The position numbers and the translations under genes were made by a program. Below are positions 23,652 to 30,879 of a DNA stretch of 36,731 bases, in pieces (position 1 is the first letter of the stretch; the number at the start of each line of letters is the position of its first letter). Source of the stretch: Granulicella sp. (GTDB lineage: Bacteria > Acidobacteriota > Terriglobia > Terriglobales > Acidobacteriaceae); assembly GCA_003142215.1 (NCBI GenBank), contig PLOT01000174.1, positions 1 to 36,731 of the forward strand, written 5' to 3'. The notes beneath the pieces were generated by a model that saw only the letters and a program-made list of their open reading frames with translations, had not been told where the DNA came from and searched no databases.

Positions 23652-23861
23652 CAAGAGAGTCCCCCGCTAAGAGCGCTCTCACAATCGCCTCCGCATCAAG
23701 TCAAACCACAGAGCCTGCTCTCTCCCATCCGGCACCCAGCCAGAGATTTCCCGGTGCATCGGTCCAACTTTCATCGTTGCCGGAAGCGGTGGCATTGCTC
23801 CTCGCTGACACCGGTACGTATACTCGACGGCGAACCAGAATCAGGTCTCCGGAGTCCCGCC
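23652..23861. other. Divergent intergenic region between flgB and the GH106-like gene
   Basis: About 210 bp. It contains the agagcgctct palindrome at 23670-23679 and otherwise no gene. I see no clear sigma-70 promoter for the plus-strand glycosidase, only its ribosome site (ccggag) near 23849-23854. Confidence 0.5.
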
Positions 23862-26693
23862 ATGAAAACCACCCTCACACTTCTTCTGTTCCTATTCTTA
23901 GCGCCGGTATTGCTGGCGCAGCGCCCCTGGCAGGAGATTACGGTGCCGACGGTGAGCCAGGCAGCGGCGAACTTCAAGGCGCCGCCGCACGAGTATGGCG
24001 CGATCTCTCCGTTTACCGGGTGGGACGGCCCGGATCCCGTAGCACTCAAGCAGCGGATTACGGCTGATTTGGACCGCATGTCGGCGAATGGGATGTTCGT
24101 TTTCAACCTCGCATCGGGACGCAAGTCTCCGGGCGAACCGCCGTACCTGTCGCCGGGACACATGGACGAAGTGAAGTTTATCGTCCAGGAGGCTGCGAAG
24201 CGGAACATGCGGTTCTGGATTCAGGATGAGTCGAACTACCCGAGCGGCTTCGCGGGCGGCTACATCTCGCAGCGTTACCCGCAGCTTGGCATGCAGGTGA
24301 TGACCGCGGACATCTCGGTGCATGTGGTGACCGGCCAGGTGCTCGAGATGCCCGTGCCTCCGGACACGTTGGCAATCTGGGCGGTGCAGGGCAACCAGAC
24401 GGTGGTCCCGATCCCGATCCCGGCGGACATGCAGTTGAAGTACCAGGCACCTCTCAGTTGTCAGGTAAGGTTTCTGCGGCACATCTACCTCAGCTCGCCA
24501 ACGCGCAACGACAATCGCGCCGACGGGACTCGTGCGAAGAATGCAACCTACTCGCTGATCGATTATCTGGACCCCAAGGCGACCGACGCGTTCCTGCATA
24601 TCACTCATGAGACCTACTACGGCGCGGTGGGAGACCAGTTCGGCAAGATCGTGATGGGCTTCTTTGGCGATGAGCCCGACTACAGCGAGAACAACACCAC
24701 CGGCAGCCCCATTATTCCAGGCAGCAACGGCCTTCCCTGGACGCCTACGCTGCTGGAGCAGTTCAAGGCGCAGAAAGGATACGATCTGACGCCATTTCTT
24801 CCGGCGTGGTTCAACGGCCAGCCAACGGCGCAGTCCAATTTAGCCCGGGCCGATTACTACGACGTGTGGAGCGGCATCTTCCGCAATTCCTTCTTCGGCG
24901 AGCAGGCCAACTGGGCGAAGGCGCACAACGTCGAGTACCTGGTTCACCTGAACCACGAAGAGGCAATGCTCTCGCTGGAGAACAGCGAGGGCGACTACTT
25001 CCGCGACGAGCGATATGTAGGGGTTCCGGGAATCGACAACCTCAACCAGTTGGTCCCCAGCGCAGTGCACCGCTTCGACGCAACCTGGAGTACCAACAAC
25101 AACTTCCCCAAACTGGCGTCGTCCGCGGCGCATCTCTTCGGCAGGCCGCAGGTGTGGGCGGAAGAGGGCGGTGGCACCGGCGTCGACGGCAAGTACCAGA
25201 TGAACTTTCAACTGGTGCGTGGGGTCGACGCACTGCAGATTCGCGCCAACGGGCTGCGCGCCGGTGGTTCTGGCGGTGGCCAGGCGTCCGCGCCACCTCC
25301 GCCGGATACGCCCCAGACCCTTTGGTACGCAAACCGCGCCAGCTATCTGATGGCCATTGGCCGCCCTGCGGCGCAGGTTGGGCTGTACCATCCCGGCAAC
25401 ACCATCTGGCTCGGCGGCGATGCCGCGACCGAGGCCGACCGCAGCACAACCAAGCTCGGCTGGCAACTCTTCGAGCACCAGATCGACTGGGACTACTTCG
25501 ACGAGCAGTCGCTCAGTTCGGTGGCGACGATCGAGAACGGCGGCTTCAAAAACCTCAGTGGGCAGACCTACAAAGCCATCGTCCTGCCGTCGATGACCGT
25601 CATCACCCGCACCGGCCTCGCGCGCTTGCAGGAGTTTGCCAAGGCGGGCGGCAAGGTCATCTTCGTGGGCAAGACGCCGAGTCTGGTCCTGGACAAGACC
25701 TTCATGGATGCGAAGGAGAAGCCGGACCTGAGCTTCGCCACGCTGGTTGAGCCTTCGGGCGACATCACGCCGGCGGTGATCGCGGCGCTGCCCAAGCCGG
25801 ATGTCAAGCTGGATTCCGAATTCCTCCGCCTCACCTACACCCATCGCAAATTTGCCGACGGTGACATGTACTTCTTCTTCAATGAGAGCGACAAACCGGA
25901 GACGCGCACAGCAACCATCCAGGGACACGGCCAGGCGCAGGATTGGGACATGGCGACCGGCGAGATTCATCCCATGACCGCAGCGAAGGCCGAGGAAGAT
26001 TCAGTGCAGATTCCTCTGGTGCTCGGGCCGTATGAGGCAAAGGTGATCGTGGTCGGACCGCGGCCCGCGGGAATCGCCGCCGCCGAGCCGTCCTTTGTGT
26101 CCGGGAAAACACTGGCGGATTTTAACGGAGACTGGAAACTGAATCTGAAGGGCAAGCAGTTGACCACACCCATCAAGCCGTGGGAGGAGCTTGGCGTAAC
26201 ATCCTTCGCTGGCCCGGCAACCTACAGCCTGCAATTCACCGCGCCCGCCAAGCCTGCCGGTAAGCATGTCTATCTGGAGATCGGCGATGTGCATGACTAC
26301 GCGCACGTCACGCTCAACGGAAAAGAGGTAGGCGCACGGTCTTTCCAGCCCTATCGCTGGGATGTGACCAGCGATCTGAAGCCGGGCACGAACGACCTGA
26401 AGATCGAGGTGTATGGAACAGCCAGCCAAGGCCGGGGAGCAGGCGCGCCGCCTGCATCTACGCCACCTGCTGCTGCATCTGCGCCTGGTTCGGCACAGCT
26501 TCCTGCTGGCGGAGGGACGGAACCCGCTGCGGGGTCCAGGCGCCGGCCACAAGCCGGTGCAGCATCGGGAGCGGCTGTTCCGGGGGCTGCCCCGGCCGCG
26601 GGGCCAACTGCTGGAAGCGGAGCAAGCCGTGGCACCCCCTCTGCGCCCGCTACTTCGGGCCTGTTGAGTCCCGTCCGGTTGGTGGCCTACTGA
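23862..26693 (+). CDS. Secreted glycoside hydrolase, GH106 (alpha-L-rhamnosidase)-like
   Basis: Likely an exported enzyme removing terminal sugars (rhamnose in the GH106 family) from plant glycans. Seen: 943 residues with a Sec signal peptide (TLTLLLFLFLAPVLLAQ). The catalytic barrel region includes EAAKRNMRFWIQDESNYPSG (about residue 110-130), FFGDEPDYSENN (about 267) and QVWAEEGGGTG (about 432). A galactose-binding-like beta-sandwich follows with VYLEIGDVHDYAHVTLNGKE, ending GLLSPVRLV as GH106-like proteins do. An Ala/Pro/Gly-rich insert of about 75 residues lies inside that last domain. ATG 23862 is preferred over a frame open to 23238, which is antisense to flgB. Exact family is tentative. 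Confidence 0.75.
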   Translation: MKTTLTLLLFLFLAPVLLAQRPWQEITVPTVSQAAANFKAPPHEYGAISPFTGWDGPDPVALKQRITADLDRMSANGMFVFNLASGRKSPGEPPYLSPGHMDEVKFIVQEAAKRNMRFWIQDESNYPSGFAGGYISQRYPQLGMQVMTADISVHVVTGQVLEMPVPPDTLAIWAVQGNQTVVPIPIPADMQLKYQAPLSCQVRFLRHIYLSSPTRNDNRADGTRAKNATYSLIDYLDPKATDAFLHITHETYYGAVGDQFGKIVMGFFGDEPDYSENNTTGSPIIPGSNGLPWTPTLLEQFKAQKGYDLTPFLPAWFNGQPTAQSNLARADYYDVWSGIFRNSFFGEQANWAKAHNVEYLVHLNHEEAMLSLENSEGDYFRDERYVGVPGIDNLNQLVPSAVHRFDATWSTNNNFPKLASSAAHLFGRPQVWAEEGGGTGVDGKYQMNFQLVRGVDALQIRANGLRAGGSGGGQASAPPPPDTPQTLWYANRASYLMAIGRPAAQVGLYHPGNTIWLGGDAATEADRSTTKLGWQLFEHQIDWDYFDEQSLSSVATIENGGFKNLSGQTYKAIVLPSMTVITRTGLARLQEFAKAGGKVIFVGKTPSLVLDKTFMDAKEKPDLSFATLVEPSGDITPAVIAALPKPDVKLDSEFLRLTYTHRKFADGDMYFFFNESDKPETRTATIQGHGQAQDWDMATGEIHPMTAAKAEEDSVQIPLVLGPYEAKVIVVGPRPAGIAAAEPSFVSGKTLADFNGDWKLNLKGKQLTTPIKPWEELGVTSFAGPATYSLQFTAPAKPAGKHVYLEIGDVHDYAHVTLNGKEVGARSFQPYRWDVTSDLKPGTNDLKIEVYGTASQGRGAGAPPASTPPAAASAPGSAQLPAGGGTEPAAGSRRRPQAGAASGAAVPGAAPAAGPTAGSGASRGTPSAPATSGLLSPVRLVAY

Positions 26694-26905
26694 TTCCATT
26701 CTGAACCATCGTGGTTGCAAGCGTAGTGTGGTTGCAAGTTTACTTATGAGATCGATCCGAATCGCGGTCACCACAAAAGAGAGGTGCGGGAAGCCCTGAA
26801 GCTGAGTACGGAGTTAACCGCATTCGGTTTTTTGTACGGCGCTCATGTTTCCGAGCGCTTTCGCCTCTCGGAGAGTCAATAAAGGATAATCATGAGGTTA
26901 CAAAA
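26694..26905. other. Intergenic region with leader of the first GH29 gene
   Basis: Holds two direct copies of gtggttgcaag (starting near 26711 and 26728), a small hairpin with a T run at 26817-26834, and a five-codon mini-frame (26892-26909) that ends overlapping the GH29 start. No gene seen. Confidence 0.5.
26817..26834 (+). terminator. Short hairpin plus T run
   Basis: aaccg (26817-26821) pairs with cggtt (26826-26830) around catt, overlapping a run of six T. It is a weak stem but the T run is clear. It could end the GH106-like transcript or act as a leader element of the next gene. Confidence 0.4.
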
Positions 26906-28630
26906 ATGAAACGCACATTCACGCGCCGGGATTTCACAAAGATGACGGCAGCTTCCGCAGTTGCTGTAGGTCTGGCGCGGACACACGCGCAAAGCGCCGC
27001 CGCCCTGCTGTCCCAGAACACGCCGCCGCAGGTGGAAGAGCCCGGCGCGGTGGCCGCCTACGCGCCTGCAAAGGTGGCATCCAATGCCCCGGGCGACCAA
27101 TGGTCCGGCCATGACTCGCCGGCACTGATCGCTGCCGCGCTGGCCAACCTGCCCGCCCTGCCGCCCGGTCCCTTCCAGCCCACATGGGACTCCATCCAGC
27201 AAAACTACAAGGACCCCGACTGGTTCCGCGACGCCAAGTTCGGCATCATGATGCACTGGGGCATCTACTCCGTGCCCGCCCACGCCAGCGAGTGGTATGT
27301 CCGCTACATGTATGGCGGCAATAAGGACGTCATGCAGTGGCACACCGAGCATTACGGGCCGCCCACCAAGTTCGGCTACAAGGACTTTTTGCCGATGTAC
27401 ACCGCGGCCAAGTGGGACCCGGACGCGTGGGCGCAGCTCTTCAAGAAGGCCGGCGCCAAATACGTCCTTGCGCCGGGAGAGCATCACGACGGCTTCTCCA
27501 ACTGGGACAGCGCCATCAATCCGTACAACGCCGTCAACTATGGGCCACACCGCGACCTGGACGGCGACCTCATCAAAGCGGTGCGAAAGATCGGCCTCAA
27601 GACCGGAATCTCCGACCACTCCTTCTTCCACTTCGTCTTTATCCCCGCGCTTGCCGGGAGCGATGAGTACGACCCGAAGTGGGCCGCCTTCTACAACGTC
27701 GCGGACAAGAGCAACGCGGCGCGCATCAAGTTCATGCACGACTGGGTGGCGAAACGCATCGAGACCATCGACAAGTACCAGCCCGACATGCTGTGGTTCG
27801 ACATGAACACCGACCACAACACGGACCCGCTGAAGACGCAGGTCTCCGCCTACTACTTCAACCGCGCGCGGCAATGGGGCAAGCAGGTGGGTATCAGCGC
27901 CAAGCAGGCCGCATGGGTCACCGGCCAGATCATGGATTACGAACGCGAAGGACGCGCGCCCATGGAGCTGGTCGATTGGATCTGGCAGCCCGACGATCCC
28001 ATCACCGACAAGTTTGGCTATGTTACAGAGCAAAAACCGTACAAGCCAGACCAGTTCGTGTGGAAGATCGTCGAGAACAGCAGCAAGAACGGCAATCTGC
28101 TGCTGAACATCTCCCCACGCGCCGATGGCACCATTCCCCAGGAACAACAGGACGTGCTGTTGGCCATCGGCAAGTGGCTCGAAGTGAACGGCGAGGCAAT
28201 CTACTCGACTCGCCCGTGGACAAAGTATGGAGAGGGCCCTGTGGCCGACGCAGCAGCCGCTGCAATGGTCAAGATACGCGCCGCAGGCAACTTTGCAGGC
28301 CGCACAAACGGGCAGAACCTGGGTGGTGCCGGGGTCAGCGGCGGCGGGATCTCGCGCAACGGATATACGCCCGCGGACATCCGCTTCACCACCCATGGCA
28401 ACACGCTCTACGCGACGGTGATGAGCTGGCCGGGCGACGCGCCCGTCACCATCGCCTCGCTGGCCAAGGGCGCGCCGGTGCAGGGAAACGTCAAGAAGGT
28501 CGAATTGCTCGGCCATGCCGGGCCGCTCAAATTTACGCAGGATGCGGATGGGCTGAAGGTGATATTCCCGACGGAAAAGCCCTGCGACTTTGTCTATGCG
28601 CTGAAGATCACCGGACTTAAGCTGAGTTAA
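26906..28630 (+). CDS. Tat-exported alpha-L-fucosidase, GH29 (copy 1)
   Basis: GH29 enzymes release terminal alpha-L-fucose by a retaining mechanism. Seen: 574 residues. A Tat signal opens the protein (FTRRDFTKMTAASAVAVG). The barrel has WFRDAKFGIMMHWGIYSVPA, GAKYVLAPGEHHDGFSNWDS and MLWFDMNTD, where D299 is at the position of the GH29 nucleophile. Later segments are ENSSKNGNLLLNISPRADGT and a C-terminal beta domain. GAGG lies 8 nt before ATG 26906. It is followed 24 nt later by a paralogue, so the two are likely cotranscribed. Confidence 0.9.
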   Translation: MKRTFTRRDFTKMTAASAVAVGLARTHAQSAAALLSQNTPPQVEEPGAVAAYAPAKVASNAPGDQWSGHDSPALIAAALANLPALPPGPFQPTWDSIQQNYKDPDWFRDAKFGIMMHWGIYSVPAHASEWYVRYMYGGNKDVMQWHTEHYGPPTKFGYKDFLPMYTAAKWDPDAWAQLFKKAGAKYVLAPGEHHDGFSNWDSAINPYNAVNYGPHRDLDGDLIKAVRKIGLKTGISDHSFFHFVFIPALAGSDEYDPKWAAFYNVADKSNAARIKFMHDWVAKRIETIDKYQPDMLWFDMNTDHNTDPLKTQVSAYYFNRARQWGKQVGISAKQAAWVTGQIMDYEREGRAPMELVDWIWQPDDPITDKFGYVTEQKPYKPDQFVWKIVENSSKNGNLLLNISPRADGTIPQEQQDVLLAIGKWLEVNGEAIYSTRPWTKYGEGPVADAAAAAMVKIRAAGNFAGRTNGQNLGGAGVSGGGISRNGYTPADIRFTTHGNTLYATVMSWPGDAPVTIASLAKGAPVQGNVKKVELLGHAGPLKFTQDADGLKVIFPTEKPCDFVYALKITGLKLS

Positions 28631-28654
28631 TTCCACGGACTGGAGAGACCCGCC

Positions 28655-30277
28655 ATGAAACGCACATTCACACGCCGCAAATTTCTGGAAACATCCGCGC
28701 TTGCCGCAGCCGCCGGTGGCTGCGCTCCTCTATGGCAATCGCGCGCCCGCGCTCAGGCTGCATCGACGGCTTCCGCCGCGCCCCTTCCGGCGATCGCTCG
28801 CGGCCCGTTCCAGGGCTCCCGCGAATCGCTCAATGCGTACCACATGCCGGATTGGTTTGCCGACGCCAAGTTCGGCATGTGGAACCACTGGGGGCCGCAG
28901 TCCGCGGCCGAGTACGGCGATTGGTATGCGCGGCGAATGTACGTCCAGGGAGAGCCGCAGTACCAGCACCATCTGGAACACTACGGCCACCCCTCGAAGA
29001 CGGGTTTTGTGGACGTCATCAAGTCCTGGAAGGCCGACAAGTTCGACGCGGACTACCTGATGGGCCTGTATCAAAAGGCCGGAGCGAAGTATTACGTCGC
29101 CATGGGTTGCCATCACGACAACTTCGACATGTGGAACTCGAAGTTTCAGCCCCGTTGGAACGCGGCCAACAGCGGTCCGAAGAAGGACATCCTCGGCAGC
29201 TTCGGCAAGGCGGCCCGGCAGCACGGTCTGCGGTTCGGCGTCAGCGAGCACCTCTCCAACAGCTTCTGCTGGTTTGGTACGGCGCACGGCAGCGACAAGA
29301 CCGGTCCGCTGGCCGGCGTTCCCTACGATGGCACCTGGCCGCAGTACGCCGATCTCTACCACAACTACAGCCAGATGCCGAAGGACTTCGTCGACAAGGT
29401 GGTGAATGCGCCCGCCAAGGGAGCGATCGCGATGAGCCGCGAAGGCCCCGATTCGTGGCGCATCAACTACTTCAATCGCATCATGGACGTGGTCTCGCAA
29501 TACGATCCCGATCTGCTGTATACCGACGGCGGCATTCCATTCGGCGATGATGGACTAGCGATCGTCGCACATCTTTACAACACCAGCGCCGCCCACCATG
29601 GCGGCAAAGTCGAGGCGATCTACACCAGTAAGAGCCGGCCCGACGCTGAATCCGGCATGTGCCTGCTCGATGTGGAGCGCGGCGTGGTGGACGGCATCTG
29701 GCCGCGCGCGTGGCAGACGGACACATGCATCGGCAACTGGCACTACGATACGCGCGCCCGGTACAAGACCCCTAAACGCGTGATCGACATGCTGGTGGAC
29801 ATCGTCAGCCGCAACGGCAATCTGCTCCTCAACTTTCCGCTGCCCAACAGCGGCATGCCTGACGATAAGGAGATGGCCATCCTGGAGAGCATCACCGCGT
29901 GGATGGCGGCCAACAGCGAAGGAATATACGCAACCCGGCCATATAAGATCTTCGGTGCCGGGCCAGGCGCGGAGTTCAAGCCGCCGGCCGGCGCGCAGTT
30001 CAACGAGAACACCCGCCAGGACCTCACCGCCGAGGACGTTCGCTACACCATCAAGGGCAAGACGCTCTACGCGTTCGTGATGGGCTGGCCGGGCAAGGAA
30101 GCGGTGATCCCATCGCTGGCAACCACGGCCAAGCAGGGCGTTGGCAGAATCCAGAACGTGGAACTCCTCGGAGCGGGCAAGATGAAGTTCACCCAGAATG
30201 AAACCGCATTGACGGTACAGCTCCCGGAAAAGCAACCCAGTGAACATGCCATCGCGTTCAAGATCATGGGCGCGTGA
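28655..30277 (+). CDS. Tat-exported alpha-L-fucosidase family protein, GH29 (copy 2)
   Basis: Seen: 540 residues. Tat signal: FTRRKFLETSALAAAAGG. GH29 hallmarks: WFADAKFGMWNHWGPQSAAE, GAKYYVAMGCHHDNFDMWNS and PDLLYTDGGIPFGD, where D291 is the predicted nucleophile; late SRNGNLLLNFPLPNSG. GGAGAG lies about 7 nt before the ATG. The first seven codons (MKRTFTR) match copy 1 almost base for base, but the catalytic domains differ much, for example HHDNF instead of HHDGF. It may act on a different fucosylated or related linkage; substrate cannot be told from sequence. Confidence 0.87.
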   Translation: MKRTFTRRKFLETSALAAAAGGCAPLWQSRARAQAASTASAAPLPAIARGPFQGSRESLNAYHMPDWFADAKFGMWNHWGPQSAAEYGDWYARRMYVQGEPQYQHHLEHYGHPSKTGFVDVIKSWKADKFDADYLMGLYQKAGAKYYVAMGCHHDNFDMWNSKFQPRWNAANSGPKKDILGSFGKAARQHGLRFGVSEHLSNSFCWFGTAHGSDKTGPLAGVPYDGTWPQYADLYHNYSQMPKDFVDKVVNAPAKGAIAMSREGPDSWRINYFNRIMDVVSQYDPDLLYTDGGIPFGDDGLAIVAHLYNTSAAHHGGKVEAIYTSKSRPDAESGMCLLDVERGVVDGIWPRAWQTDTCIGNWHYDTRARYKTPKRVIDMLVDIVSRNGNLLLNFPLPNSGMPDDKEMAILESITAWMAANSEGIYATRPYKIFGAGPGAEFKPPAGAQFNENTRQDLTAEDVRYTIKGKTLYAFVMGWPGKEAVIPSLATTAKQGVGRIQNVELLGAGKMKFTQNETALTVQLPEKQPSEHAIAFKIMGA

Positions 30278-30311
30278 GACAGAACCGGCACACCCGTAAG
30301 ATCGCCGCAAC

Positions 30312-30671
30312 CGCGATCCCACCCGCGGCGGCGGCGCAACCACCCTCAATGAGATCGCTCGGCACGCCAATGTTGGCATCATTATTGACCAGCGTTCCAT
30401 CCCCATACGGGAGTCTGTCAAAGGCGCCTGCGAAGTTCTCGGCCTCGATCCGCTGTATGTTGCCAACGAAGGGAAGTTGCTTGCTTTCGTTGTGCCAAAG
30501 ATGGCGGAAGCCGTGCTCGACCGAATGCGCCAGCATCCGCTTGGCTGCGACGCCGCCGTCATCGGCGAGGTGGTTGACACTCACCCCGGCATGGTCCTGA
30601 TGAAGACAGAGATCGGCGGCACGCGTGTCCTCGACGTCATGTTCGGCGAGCAGCTTCCCCGCATCTGCTGA
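30312..30671 (+). pseudogene. hypE: 3' fragment of hypE (hydrogenase maturation carbamoyl dehydratase)
   Basis: An open frame of 119 codons starts abruptly at RDPTRGGGATTLNEIARHAN and continues IPIRESVKGACEVLGLDPLY, VANEGKLL, DAAVIGEVVDTHPGMV and IGGTRVLDVMFGEQLPRIC, the canonical HypE end. HypE makes the cyanide ligand of NiFe hydrogenases with HypF. About the first two thirds are missing: a stop (TAA) lies 15 bases before the homology begins and the fucosidase ends 35 bp upstream. The remaining codons look intact, so the truncation may be recent. Confidence 0.88.
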
Positions 30672-30879
30672 TCGCCGGTGCGATCGGCTTCATGCCGTCG
30701 AAGGATGCCCTACAGCCGAGGTGTGTTCTTTGAAATACTCCGGATATTCGCGGTGCAGCTATCTTCCCTTTGAGGCCCTGGACTCCGGCGATCCCCAGGC
30801 GAAGATCATCGCCTTCCTCGACAGGATTCGCCGGACCTTCGCAGCGTAGTTTCCCCGCCCCCGAGAAGTTGGCCCCCGC
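30672..30879. other. Downstream debris and possible terminator between hypE fragment and GH2 gene
   Basis: A plus-strand frame reaches 30849 and ends YSGYSRCSYLPFEALDSGDP plus a short helical tail. It looks like the end of a real gene, but I do not recognise it. At its end gagaagt (30863-30869) and acttctc (30882-30888) form an inverted repeat that overlaps the GH2 stop and could form a weak terminator hairpin between the converging genes. Confidence 0.4.

Noticed and set aside
23788-23806. Plus-strand sigma-54 site (tggcattgctcctcgc) before the GH106-like gene
   Set aside because: The GG-to-GC spacing is one base too long and the -12 box is poor.
23238-23861. Extended N-terminus of the GH106-like frame
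   Set aside because: The added ~208 codons are antisense to flgB and have no homology; a signal peptide and ribosome site begin at 23862.
26850-26866. LacI-type operator (cgagcgctttcg) upstream of the GH29 genes
   Set aside because: Only a short partial palindrome; no second copy at the other glycosidase promoters and no regulator gene in view.
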